From the NCBI GenBank assembly GCA_039696685.1, contig CP155565.1, forward strand, positions 496,001 to 560,000: a stretch of 64,000 nucleotides of DNA, read 5' to 3'. The notes under the pieces were generated by a model. It was not told the origin of the DNA. It did no database searches and saw nothing but the letters and a program-made list of their open reading frames with translations. The translations under genes and the position numbers were made by a program. Source of the DNA: Vibrio sp. CDRSL-10 TSBA (GTDB lineage: Bacteria; Pseudomonadota; Gammaproteobacteria; Enterobacterales; Vibrionaceae). Numbering within the stretch: the first letter of the stretch is position 1; each line of letters starts with the position of its first letter. This document shows, piece by piece, positions 29,980 to 40,040 of this stretch.

Positions 29980-30433
29980 ATGGAAATTTGGAAAAAGCCG
30001 ATCAGTCTCGAGATCCTCAATCGCACATCGGCCAATACATTGATTGAACACCTTAATATTGTTTACAGCGAAATTGGCGATAATTTTATCTCGGCTACGA
30101 TGCCGGTATGCCATTTTACTCATCAGCCGTTAGGCATGCTGCACGGCGGGGCTTCGGTGGTACTGGCGGAAACTCTGGGCTCGGTTGCGGCAAACTTTTG
30201 TGTGGATGATGACTCGTATTGTGTCGGCCTCGATATTAATGCCAACCATATCCGTTTCTATGCGTGAAGGGCATGTGACTGGCAAAGCAGAGCCTCTGCA
30301 TCTCGGCGTCTCGACCCAGGTGTGGCAGATTACCATTACGGATCCGCGCGGCCGTCTGGTGTGCACCAGTCGTTTAACGATGGCGGTGCAGAAAGCGAAA
30401 AACAGCAAACAAAAACTGAATAGCGGTGCCTGA
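29980..30433 (+). CDS. menI: Hotdog thioesterase, MenI/YdiI type, frameshifted
   Basis: Probable 1,4-dihydroxy-2-naphthoyl-CoA hydrolase of menaquinone synthesis, repaired 150 aa. Conserved sequence runs HQPLGMLHGGASVVLAETLGS with the catalytic Glu, VGLDINANHIRSMREGHV, and HLGVSTQVWQIT, collinear with YdiI. The frame breaks at GTTTC 30254-30258. Its stop TGA abuts the ATG of the next gene, showing translational coupling. Enterobactin-type proofreading (EntH) is the alternative activity. Confidence 0.85.
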
Positions 30434-30667
30434 ATGGTTATTGATTTTAAAAGCGGAAAAATTGTTGTGACGCCCTTTGAACTGGTTGTCCGTCTCAATG
30501 GTGAACATCGTGTAACGCTGCAAGCACAAAGCGATGCTGTGCAGCTGATAGGAAAAGGGGCGAATGTTATTTCGGTCAATGGCAGTGAAGCCAAGTGGTC
30601 AATCAAACTGGATAACGAACAGCAGTTGCAGCAGATTGGGGCTGAACTGGGGTGTGAAATCCTGTGA
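30434..30667 (+). CDS. DUF3389-family small protein
   Basis: 77 aa, a beta-rich cytoplasmic protein. LQAQSDAVQLIGKGANVISVNG and WSIKLDNEQQLQQIG match the DUF3389 family seen in vibrios. Starts immediately after the menI stop, with no ribosome site of its own, so it depends on menI translation. Function unknown. Confidence 0.7.
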   Translation: MVIDFKSGKIVVTPFELVVRLNGEHRVTLQAQSDAVQLIGKGANVISVNGSEAKWSIKLDNEQQLQQIGAELGCEIL

Positions 30668-30741
30668 CAAGCCCACTTGTAATATGAGACCAAAATAAGG
30701 AAAATCTCTTATCAATATCGATCTATGAGATTTCCTCCTTT

Positions 30742-32434
30742 ATGAGCAGCCCGCGTTTACGAATCCAGTTTGAAACCCTGTTTGAACATTTCAACGGTCT
30801 TGATGCTGAAACCCAGTTAGAAGACGTCACAGAGATTCTGTTCTGTACCCGACGGAACGCGCGGATCGTACTCAATAAGATGGAGGAGGCTGGTTGGCTG
30901 GAATGGCATCCTGCGGCCGGGCGGGGCAAGCTATCGCGGCTGATTTTCAAGCGCAGCCGATCGGATGTGAGCGAAACTCTGGCCCGACGTTATCTGGATG
31001 AAGGCAAAATCGGCCAGGCACTCTCTGTACTGGATCAGGATGCGGCTAAGCTGACTCAGGTGATTCAAAGCTACCTCGGCGTTCAGCATCAGGAAGGTTT
31101 GCAGGTTGTGCGTCTGCCGTATTACCGTCCGCTCTCTATTCTTAACCCCGCCAAACCGATGCGCCGCTCGGAGCAGCACATCGCCCGGCAAATTTTCAGT
31201 GGCTTAACCCGCCTGGATGAAGATGAACAACTGCAGCCGGATTTAGCGCATACCTGGCAGGCAATCACGCCTCTGCACTGGCGCTTCTATCTGCGTCCGG
31301 GCGTTCGTTTTCATAACGGCGAACTACTGACCACCGAGATTGTTAAGCAGAGTCTGTGGGCGCTGCGGTTTGTCAACTTGTTTGCCCATATTGACCGGGT
31401 TGATTCTCCGGGAGACTGGGTGGTCGATGTACATCTGCAAAAAGCGGATCATCGTCTGCCACTGCTGATGGCCGAAGCGTGTGCCAAAATCTTGTTACCC
31501 GAGGCTGAACGCCCGGATAATTTCGACCTGATGCCGATTGGCAGCGGGCCATACAAAGTCGTAGTGAATGACGAGAAACGTTTGGTACTACAGGCTTATG
31601 ACGGCTACTTTGGATTCCGGCCACTGCTGGACAGGGTTGAAGTCTGGGTCATTGATGAAGCTCATTCCTCAATGGTGTTTCCGAGTCTGTCGAACCCAAT
31701 TAAAACCGCACGTGGATCGTTTACGGAGGATGTCGATCTCGATCCCGGTTGTACCTACCTGTTACTGAACCGCAACAACGGTATTGCTGCTAATGATCAA
31801 TGGGCGACCTATTTTCAGAATAAACTCAGCACACTGAACCTGTTTCGGCGCCTTCCGGAAGAGAAAGTCGTTGAACTTGGTGTGCTGCCAGCGTACGGGC
31901 TGAAACCGGGCTGGTATCATCAGGCTCCGAGCAACAGTAGTATTCAGCCGCCGTCAGCATACAAGGTCACCGTAGCTTATCATGCTCAGCACCCGATGTT
32001 TCCTACTCTGGCACAAGTGATTCGACAGCTGCTTAACGAAGATGGTATTGACGTCGAGTTTATCAAATATGAACTGACGGTCGCGGAAGTTGAACAGGTG
32101 GACATCTGGATTAAAGCCATGGGGATCGCTAACCATCGTGATGACGCGTTAGCCGGCTGGCTGCTCAATTACTCGGATATCGAATACATGAGCCGGGCCG
32201 ATGACTTTAACAGCTGGTGCGAGCTGGTCGATGAATGGCGAGCAGACGCGAAGGCGGTATTTCCGGCCAAAGAAACTCGGCAAAGCGCTGGTGGAGCAGC
32301 AGCAAATCGTCCCTATGTTCCACTGTTGGCTTGGTGTGTCGAAAGATCAATGTGGTTCGTTACAAAACGCAAAATGTAATGCGTTAGGCTGGTTTGATTT
32401 TAGTCAGGTCTGGGTTAAGCCGGAGTTGGACTGA
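30742..32434 (+). CDS. SgrR-like transcriptional regulator with solute-binding domain, frameshifted
   Basis: Repaired 563 aa. N-terminal SgrR-type winged helix (RLRIQFETLFEHFNG, VTEILFCTRRNARIVLNKM), then a periplasmic-solute-binding-5-like domain without a signal peptide (GLTRLDEDEQLQPDLAHTWQ, IGSGPYKVV). In E. coli SgrR senses glucose-phosphate stress; the ligand here is unknown. The frame breaks at GAAAC 32272-32276; repair gives FPAKELGKALVEQQQIVPMF. The last codons are followed after one base by the zinc-ribbon gene. Confidence 0.83.
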
Positions 32435-32435
32435 A

Positions 32436-32687
32436 ATGGCAAAACCACGTAAGAAGTTACCGGAAAAAACCGTCGATATATTCTGCAGTAAATGCCGTAC
32501 CCAATTGCTTAAATATCACAAGGGTGGCAAAGGCGCTCTGGTGAAATGCTTTAAAGAGAGAATTAGTCAGGATTTTACTCTGTCAGAAGGTATCTGCCCG
32601 CAATGTGGCAGTGAATTTGCCCGATCTACTTTGATTCGAGGTACGCCCGCGCTGAAAATTGCTGGTGGTAAGGTGATGATAAAATAG
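32436..32687 (+). CDS. Small zinc-ribbon protein
   Basis: 83 aa, basic. CSKCRTQLLKYHKGGKGALVKC and a distal CPQCGSEF give two CxxC pairs, typical of a zinc ribbon in nucleic-acid-binding proteins. It begins one base after the SgrR-like stop, so the genes are coupled. Function unknown. Confidence 0.7.
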   Translation: MAKPRKKLPEKTVDIFCSKCRTQLLKYHKGGKGALVKCFKERISQDFTLSEGICPQCGSEFARSTLIRGTPALKIAGGKVMIK

Positions 32688-32886
32688 CCTTTTTTGGAGT
32701 TAAGTGAGTAAAAATTCACAAATAAAGCAAAGAAAACATATGTTTTTACTGGTTCCGAAAAGAAATTGATTTTTATCTATAAAAACTGTCATTTTCTGGT
32801 TAATAAACTACCATTATGGCGGCGAAGTGGTAAACTACGCGCAGTTTATACATATTGCTATTTAAAAATTCTGCCAGGGGGATTCA

Positions 32887-32964
32887 ATGGAACTCGCGTT
32901 AATCATTACTTTTATCGTTGCTGCTGTCGTTATGGTCAAAAAAGAGATGGCAGAGAACAAATAA
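32887..32964 (+). CDS. Tiny membrane peptide, 25 aa
   Basis: Starts MELALIITFIVAAVVM and ends with a charged tail (KKEMAENK): one helix, then a positively charged end facing the cytoplasm. AGGGGG lies five bases before ATG and a bidirectional terminator follows. No homologue was named. Framing signals make translation plausible. Confidence 0.55.
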   Translation: MELALIITFIVAAVVMVKKEMAENK

Positions 32965-33032
32965 TTTAGCCCATTCGCACTTTTTAATACCGATTTTTGA
33001 ATGAGTTAAGTTTCTCAAAACGAGTAAAATGT

Positions 33033-33059
33033 AAAAAGCCAGCTTTTGCTGGCTTTTTT
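33033..33059. terminator. Bidirectional terminator between the 25-aa gene and the heme receptor
   Basis: Perfect arms AAAAAGCCAGC and GCTGGCTTTTT around TTTT. Confidence 0.92.
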
Positions 33060-33082
33060 AGTTCAAGTCTTCGTGTACTCAA

Positions 33083-35165
33083 TCAGAATTCGTACTTCGC
33101 TGTCAGTGAGAAGTTGCGTTTTGGTTGCGTCAGGTCTTTATCTTCAGCAGACTGATCACGTACATCGTTCCAGTGGTAGTACTCTTCATCCGTCAGGTTG
33201 AATACACCGGCGCGCAGGGTGAGATCTTTAATCGGCTTGTAGTAGGCGGTGATATCAACCACGGTGGCGGCTGAAATCGGCTGGTAATCGCCGTTGATGT
33301 CGCTCTGTTTCTTCTTTGCGGTGTAGTTCAATGTCAGACTGGTACCCCAGTCACGGGCGGAATCGTAATTGATGCCGGCCACTGCGTTCCAAGGACTCAC
33401 GCTGTTAAGCGGGTTACCTTCATCATCTTCACCTTCACTGTATGCGGCAACTAGACGGGTGCTGAAGCCCTGAACGGGTAAGAAGCCGTCCCATGACAGT
33501 TGGTTTGAGAATTCGACGCCTTTGATTGTTGCCTCGTCGATGTTGATTGACTGATACACCGCATCGCGTGTTGCAAAACTACCGGAAACCAGTTGGTTGT
33601 CGATGAAGTCATCGTAGTCACTGTAGAATACCGATACTTCGGTGCTGCTGGCATCGGTGTTAAAACGCCAGCCCATCTCGTAAGAGATACTCTTTTCTGA
33701 TTTTAGATCCGGGTTGGGCTTGTTGACATAGCCGAAGGCCGGGTTACCGTAAGAGTAGTACAGCTCCTGGAAATCAGGGGCGCGGAAACCCTGGCTGACC
33801 TGGGCAAACAGGCGATGTTGTTCCGTCAGTTTATAAACGGTGCCCAGACGCGCGGTCACTGCCGAGTCAGAGTACTTGGTATATTCACTGATATCGTTCA
33901 GGCTAGGGTTTCGCACTGGCGTCACCCGGATTGGTTTCAAATGAGTCGTAACGTACGCCCGGAGTGATGATAAAATCATCCAGGGTAATTTCATCCTGAA
34001 CAAACAGTCCGTAGCGGGTCTCGCTTGCTTCCGGAATGTAGAAAATCACCTGGTCAGAACCGACGCTGTTAAACTCTTTGTTGGTGTTTTCGATATCTTT
34101 ATCGCTGAAAGAAGCGCCGTAAACCAAGTAGTGATCAGAGCTGCCCAGGGCAAAAGATTTATCAAACTGGGCATCCAGCTGAATGCCTTCATCTTTATAC
34201 AGGTAATCTTTATGCTGCACATTACCGGTTGAAGAGCTGGTACGGTCAGTGATACCGGTTTCCTCTTTGCTCATCCAGTCCGCTTGCCAGGTGATACGGT
34301 CTGCAATCAGGAAACCTGCGTCCCAGATATGTTTAATGCCAATTTGATACTGTTCGGTTTCGTCCTGGCCGCTGGCATCAGTGTAACCATTGTATGCCAA
34401 CTCTTTCAGGTCATCTTTGTTACGAATAAAGTTGCCTGAGAACTCCAGACGATGCTCCGGATTGAGTTGATACTGCAGTTTTACCAGCAGGTTATTCGCG
34501 CTGTGGTCGGTTTCATCCGGGCTGCCAAAGTTGTCTTGTTGCTCGCCGTCACGACGAGTGTAGGCAACCAGAGATTCCAGATCGCCGGTTTTATTGGCCA
34601 GAGCGATTGACTCGCTGAAGGTTTTGTCGGCGGAGCCGTATTGCAGTTTGGCATAACCACCAAAGTTGCGGCCTTTGAGTATATCGGCCGGATCTTTGGT
34701 TTCGAATGCGACAATACCACCAATTGCATCAGACCCTTGTAAAGAGGAGGCCGCGCCTTTGACAATCTCTACCGATTTGAGCATATCGGTATCCACTTCA
34801 ACACGCGAAGAGTTTACAAAAGAAGAGCCTGAGTTGAACTGGTTGGCCTGTGACACACCGTCCACAATTACCTTAATACGGTTGCCTTCAATACCACGAA
34901 TATTGATACTCTGAACACCTTGTCTGGAGTTCGTCTCCAAAGTTACCCCAGGGGTATACTTGAACAGGCTATCGAGATCCGAAACCAGATTCTTTTCAAT
35001 CTCTTTATCGTCAATCACCGTGACTGACGCGGCGGTATCGGTTATTTGAGTGTTTGTCCGCGTCGCGGATACCACGATTTTTTCTGTTGGGGCATTATCA
35101 TCTGCATAAGCAGTAGGAGAGAGCGCAAGCAATATAGCAATAGACAATAAGGATCGATTATACAT
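33083..35165 (-). CDS. hutA: TonB-dependent heme/hemoglobin receptor (HutA-like), frameshifted
   Basis: Outer-membrane barrel that takes up heme using TonB energy. Repaired 693 aa. Signal peptide MYNRSLLSIAILLALSPTAYA, TonB box EKIVVSATRT, plug domain with INIRGIEGNRIKVIVDGV, barrel with the FRAP...NPDL heme-receptor motif (GFRAPDFQELYY, NPDLKSEKS), terminal Phe. The frame breaks at GTTTC 33908-33912; repair gives NPGDASANPSLNDISEY. ATG 35165 was taken as start; an ATG eight codons earlier is in frame. A Fur-like site lies upstream, and a divergent LysR gene is close by, as near V. cholerae hutA. Confidence 0.85.
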
Positions 35166-35222
35166 CTGCTTTACCTTGTTATAGTTCATTAACGTTGTCG
35201 GCGGCAGAGTTTATTGGATCTA

Positions 35223-35241
35223 AATAATAATTACTATCATT
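35223..35241 (-). promoter_or_regulatory. Fur-box-like site upstream of the heme receptor
   Basis: On the minus strand AATGATAGTAATTATTATT agrees with the 19-base Fur consensus at 13 positions by eye. Its place 60 bases before the start codon suits iron repression. Confidence 0.6.
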
Positions 35242-35416
35242 TGCATTTGTATTTTTGCGGTTTTTTGTGATCCTCTGCGGATAAATGTATGTTTAGTTTG
35301 ATATGAATCAATAACTTATAAAATTAGGTTGGCAAGATATAAAGTTTTTACTTTATTAACTAAGTGTGACGCAGATCACCATAAGGCATGCCATTCTGTA
35401 ATGAGAGGATAACAAT

Positions 35417-36305
35417 TTGCAAAGTCCAATTACGTTAGAGGCGCTCCATATTCTGGATGCCATTGACCGTCGGGGTAGTTTTGCGGCGGCAGCACATGAG
35501 CTTAATCGAGCACCAAGCTCACTCAGTTACCAGATTCAAAAGCTCGAGCAGGATCTGGATATCATGATCTTTGACCGTTCAGGGCACAAAGCCAATTTTA
35601 CCGATGCGGGTAAGCTGATCCTGGAAAGGGGGCGCGGCATTCTGAATGCGACCGAAAAACTGGTCAACGACTCGACTCTGCTGGCTAATGGCTGGGAACT
35701 TGATATTACTTTAGCTTTCGACGGCATTATCCCTATTGCTAACTTTTTTCCGCTGGTCGAAGCTCTGGGAAATGTCAGCAAAACGCGGATTCGTCTCCAG
35801 GAAGAGATTCTGGCCGGCTGTTGGGAGTCTTTGGCTGACGATCGGGCCGATTTACTAATCTGTCCGCGTATCGAGACTTTGCCACAAGATGTCAAAGCCG
35901 AAACGCTGGGCAGTATGGAGATGGTGTGGGTGGCTGCAACCAATCACTATGTGCATAAACGCACCGGTGGATTTGATGCCGAAGCACGACAAAAATACCG
36001 TGCAATCGCAATTGCTGACACTGCACGCGATCAGCCGGCAATGAGCGTTAACATCCTGCAAAAGCAACCACGTCTTACCGTGACAAACTTTAATGCCAAA
36101 TGTCAGGCGTTGTTAAGCGGTCTGGGCATCGGCACCATTCCTAAACATGTTGCGGAAACCGCTGATTGCTGAAGGCAAGCTGAAAATTATTGAAGGCAGT
36201 CCGGAAAGTCATATGGAACTGATTATGGCGTGGCGCCGCAATAAGATTGGTGAAGCAAAATCCTGGTGTATCCAGTATCTTAAGAAGCACTGGTCCCTGG
36301 TTTAA
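35417..36305 (+). CDS. LysR-family regulator divergent from the heme receptor, frameshifted
   Basis: Repaired 295 aa. N-terminal helix-turn-helix ITLEALHILDAIDRRGSFAA, AAHELNRAPSSLSYQIQKLE, then an effector domain. The frame breaks at GAAAC 36155-36159; repair gives HVAEPLIAEGKLKIIEG and reaches the stop at 36305. The start is TTG 35417 behind AGAGGATAAC. Probable role is control of a neighbouring gene; the divergent heme receptor is the obvious candidate. Confidence 0.82.
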
Positions 36306-36341
36306 CCCGAAACATCGTTCAGGTATTTGCGGCAGAATGAC

Positions 36342-36383
36342 AATGCAGCCCGGCAGGCTACATGGCTTGCCGGGCTGCATTTT
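36342..36383. terminator. Long hairpin at the LysR/pat convergence
   Basis: Arms AATGCAGCCCGGCA and TGCCGGGCTGCATT (14 perfect pairs), then TTTC on the plus strand. It terminates the LysR gene and overlaps the last codons and stop of pat. Confidence 0.8.
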
Positions 36384-39072
36384 CTTGCATCGTTTCGAGT
36401 TTAAGGACCATATCGGCGGTCCCGTCTTCAAAATGAACGTCCACCGCAAATCCCAAGCCTTTTGCCAGCCCCAACATTCCACGGTTGGTTGGCATCGTCA
36501 TGCCTGACATCTGCAGGGTACCTTTACTGCGGCAGTAATCGATGATTTTACCCATCAGAATTTTACCCAGGCCTTTACCCTTAAGATCGGAGCGGATCAG
36601 AATCGCAAACTCGGCATCGGTATTTTCCGGGTTAATCAGCGCGCGTGACACGCCGATAATTTCTGGCTTATCCCCCTGATGAGTCACAGCGACGAAGGCC
36701 ATTTCACGGTCATAATCGATCTGCGTCAGGTTGGCCAACGCTTCATGGTTGAATTCGCCGACATCAGAAAAGAAGCGTTTGTAGAGATCTTCCTTACTGA
36801 CCTTTTTAATAAACGCGGCATGGTCTGGTTCATCTTCGGGCAGAATAGGGCGTATAGTGACAACGTCACCATCTTTCGCCGTCACTTCCTCCGCCATCTC
36901 TGATGGGTAAGGTCGGATGGCCAACCGTCCCTGGGCATCACCGTTAAAGCGCTTGAGAGTTAAATCCGCATCGAGAATAGTAAATTGGCTGCCGTTGACC
37001 AAAACTGGATGGATATCCAGTTCATGTACTTGCGGGCATTCGACCACCATTTGTGAGATTCGGACCAAAAACTCCGACAGACCATCCACATCAATCGGTA
37101 CCGGCAGTTTCTGCAGGCGTATCTTGCCTCCGCGAATCGCCCGCACAATCAGATAGCGGGCCAGGATCATATTAAGCGGCGGCAGCGCCGCAGCCGCATC
37201 TATTGCCTCGTTCCACTCCGAACCGCCCTGGCCGAGCAAAATCACCGGCCCGAAGGTGTTGTCATGTTTGACTTTAATTCGCAGCTCTTCACCACCGGCC
37301 AGTTTGGCCATGCCCTGAACCAGCAAGCCGTGGATATTAGCCGAAGGATAGGTGATCTGAGTTCGGTCGAGAATCGCCTGTGCCGCGTTGGCCACTTCGG
37401 CGCTGTTGCGCAGGTTGAGCATGACCCCCTGAACATCGGATTTGTGAGTAATATCCGGGGAACGTAATTTTACCGCAACCGGATAGCCTATGGTTTCCGC
37501 AATATGAACCGCTTCACTGGCATCAGATGCAATCCAGGTCGGCAGGACGCTGAAGTTGAAACATTTGAGCAGACTGCCGATTTGATGAGTATCGAGCTCG
37601 ACCTGATCACTGTCTTGCAGATGCTCGTCAATCCACTGTTTGGCGCTGTTCACTTCTGAGACGTGAACGGCTTCTGCTGTGGTTGGCGTTTCCATCAGTT
37701 GCTTCTGGTTTCTTCGGTATTCCACCAGGTGCATAAATGCAACCACAGCACTCTCCGGGGTCCGGTACGTGGGGATCCCAGCCTGAGCAAAGATCTGTCG
37801 CGCCGGACGGGCGGTTTGTTCCCCGGACCAGTTAGTGAGAATATTGAACCGACGAGATCGCGGGTGTGATTTGATCACATCCACAATCGCCTGTGCGGTC
37901 TGCTCTGACTGAGCAATCGCAGAAGGACTGTGCATGATCAAAATGGCGTCGATGTTGTCGCCATCAAGCACCGCTTTTAACGCATTCACGTAACGCGTGT
38001 GGTCGCCATCGCCGACGATATCAATCGGATTACTGTGCGACCAGCTCTGCGGCAGGCACTGATTAAGCTTCTCATACACGCTCTCTTCCAGCTCAGCCAG
38101 TTTGCCACCGCGTTCGAGCAGGGTATCAATAGCCATAATCGCAGGCCCGCCACCGTTGGTGATGATTGCCAGACGCTCACCGCGCAGCGGTACCGAGTGA
38201 GTCAGAGTTTCTACCGCCGCAAACAACTCGTGACTGTTGTTGACCCGCAACATACCGGAACGCCGGATGGCTGAATCGTAGATGATGTCTAACGTATCAT
38301 CACCACCGGTGTGCATTTGCGCCGCCTTACGGCCAGCGGACGTTCGGCCGCCTTTGAGGACCAGGATTCGGCGGTTACGCGAAGCCGCACGAGCGGCCGA
38401 GATAAACCGGCGTGCGTCCTGGATGGTGTCGACGTAGAGCAGAATAGCATCAGTGTGTTTGTCGGTACTGAGGCAATCAAGCAGGTCGGAGAATTCAATA
38501 TCACTGGCGTTACCGAGTGAGACAAAGGCTGAAAAGCCAATTTCCTTGTCGTTCGCCCAATCAAGAATAGTGGTGCACACGGCTGCTGATTGGGAAATGA
38601 AGGCAATATTGCCTTTCAGGGCGGTGACCGGTGAGAATGAACCGTTAAAATTTACCCATGGCAGGATGAGTCCCAGACTATTTGGGCCGAGAATACGCAT
38701 TCCGGCGCTTTTGGCTATTGCCTGACACTGCTGCTGAATCTCGTTACCTTGCGCATCCAGCGTATGCATGTCTGACGAGAGCACAATGACGCAGGACACT
38801 CCTTTTTCAGCGAGCTGCTGAAAAATAGCGGTATTGCGTGAAGCGTGTGTGCACAGAATCGCAATGTCAGGAACCAGCGGCAAGGCTTCAATCGTTTTAT
38901 AGGCCAGAACACCGCAAACTGAGGGATAATAAGGCGTAACGGGCATAATCGCACCATCAAATCCGCCCTGAAGCAGGTTTTTCATCACGATATTGCCGGC
39001 CCGGAACGGGCGAACCGATGCACCGATCACGGCAACGGATTTCGGTTTCAATAACTGGCTTAAATTATTCAT
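36358..39072 (-). CDS. pat: Protein lysine acetyltransferase Pat (NDP-forming acyl-CoA synthetase fused to GNAT)
   Basis: 904 aa, intact. Order: CoA-binding (KPKSVAVIGASVRPFRAGN), succinyl-CoA-ligase-like (FISQSAAVCTTILDWA, ILVLKGGRTSAGRKAAQMHTG), ATP-grasp (VLPTWIASDASEAVHIAETI, LGQGGSEWNEAIDA), then a C-terminal GNAT domain (RSDLKGKGLGKILMGKII). This is the Pka/PatZ/YfiQ arrangement: it acetylates acetyl-CoA synthetase and other lysines. The ligase-type part is usually regulatory. Confidence 0.93.
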   Translation of the reverse strand: MNNLSQLLKPKSVAVIGASVRPFRAGNIVMKNLLQGGFDGAIMPVTPYYPSVCGVLAYKTIEALPLVPDIAILCTHASRNTAIFQQLAEKGVSCVIVLSSDMHTLDAQGNEIQQQCQAIAKSAGMRILGPNSLGLILPWVNFNGSFSPVTALKGNIAFISQSAAVCTTILDWANDKEIGFSAFVSLGNASDIEFSDLLDCLSTDKHTDAILLYVDTIQDARRFISAARAASRNRRILVLKGGRTSAGRKAAQMHTGGDDTLDIIYDSAIRRSGMLRVNNSHELFAAVETLTHSVPLRGERLAIITNGGGPAIMAIDTLLERGGKLAELEESVYEKLNQCLPQSWSHSNPIDIVGDGDHTRYVNALKAVLDGDNIDAILIMHSPSAIAQSEQTAQAIVDVIKSHPRSRRFNILTNWSGEQTARPARQIFAQAGIPTYRTPESAVVAFMHLVEYRRNQKQLMETPTTAEAVHVSEVNSAKQWIDEHLQDSDQVELDTHQIGSLLKCFNFSVLPTWIASDASEAVHIAETIGYPVAVKLRSPDITHKSDVQGVMLNLRNSAEVANAAQAILDRTQITYPSANIHGLLVQGMAKLAGGEELRIKVKHDNTFGPVILLGQGGSEWNEAIDAAAALPPLNMILARYLIVRAIRGGKIRLQKLPVPIDVDGLSEFLVRISQMVVECPQVHELDIHPVLVNGSQFTILDADLTLKRFNGDAQGRLAIRPYPSEMAEEVTAKDGDVVTIRPILPEDEPDHAAFIKKVSKEDLYKRFFSDVGEFNHEALANLTQIDYDREMAFVAVTHQGDKPEIIGVSRALINPENTDAEFAILIRSDLKGKGLGKILMGKIIDYCRSKGTLQMSGMTMPTNRGMLGLAKGLGFAVDVHFEDGTADMVLKLETMQENAARQAM

Positions 39073-39294
39073 GAGTTAGGCTCACACGCGCACAGATGAC
39101 GTGGGTATATCTTAACCAATAACCCATGCCTCTGTTACTGTATTTAATCTGGTTGTGATCCTGACGGCATGCAGGTGATGCGACTTTGTGTCACAAATCA
39201 CAGGATATCGATGATAATTCTACTGCTACGCTTGATTCTGAGCGCTGCTATCGGCATGATTTAATTACTTTCTACTCAGAGTGTTTAAGATTCC

Positions 39295-39879
39295 ATGAAA
39301 AAAATTGCAATAGTTGGCCTGTCAGCGCTACTCGGTGCATGTTCATCGGGCAGCTACATCACAGACGTAACGACCGAAAGTCATACTGAAGAGTACGCTG
39401 CCGCACCGGTTTCTCAGCCTGTTGTGTCTGCACAGGGCACCGCACAAGGCGTGACAGAGCAAAATGTTGAAATGAATGTTGTCAGAACGGCTCCGGTTGT
39501 CGCGCCAACCAACACCGTTCAGACCAAACCTGCTGCTCAGCAAAAACCAACGGTTTCTATCACACCTCCATCTGCAAAGCAGGTGGCAATGAACCCGCGT
39601 TACGGGTTTACCATTCAAGTGGTAGCGGTTGGCACTCAGAATAAAGTCGACGAGTTTGCGAATAAACTGCCAGGCAACGGCCAGCCTATTTGGGAAAACT
39701 ATAAAGTCGTTAACGGTACCAAGTGGTATACCGTGCTATTTGGAGATTACGCCACTCGCAAGGAAGCTGAGGCAGCAATCGCAACTCTGCCGGGCGAATT
39801 TAAGTCTCTTAAGCCGTTCGTGAAAAGTATCGATACGATTAAAAATTCACAGTTCCCGACGCTGAATAAACTGAATTAA
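39295..39879 (+). CDS. SPOR-domain lipoprotein
   Basis: 194 aa. Lipoprotein signal MKKIAIVGLSALLGAC with the modified Cys at 16, then a Thr/Ala/Gln-rich linker to about residue 95 and a C-terminal SPOR domain (GFTIQVVAVGTQNKVDEFAN to KPFVKSIDTI) that binds denuded septal peptidoglycan. It may take part in cell division or envelope maintenance; it precedes ddlA, another peptidoglycan gene, but a terminator separates them. Confidence 0.85.
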   Translation: MKKIAIVGLSALLGACSSGSYITDVTTESHTEEYAAAPVSQPVVSAQGTAQGVTEQNVEMNVVRTAPVVAPTNTVQTKPAAQQKPTVSITPPSAKQVAMNPRYGFTIQVVAVGTQNKVDEFANKLPGNGQPIWENYKVVNGTKWYTVLFGDYATRKEAEAAIATLPGEFKSLKPFVKSIDTIKNSQFPTLNKLN

Positions 39880-39897
39880 CTCTGGTGAGTCATGAAT

Positions 39898-39928
39898 AAA
39901 GGGGCAGGAAGCCCCTTTATTGTTTGTT
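39898..39928 (+). terminator. Terminator after the SPOR gene
   Basis: Arms AAAGGGGC and GCCCCTTT around AGGAA, then ATTGTTTGTT. Confidence 0.85.
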
Positions 39929-40040
39929 CTATGACCATTTAAACCATGATTGTGTGAGAAATTCGCAGGAACGGTGTAAGTTGAGCGCGAATTGATTATC
40001 ATAGCCAGCTAATAATTCCTGATGTCACGGAAAGATTTCA

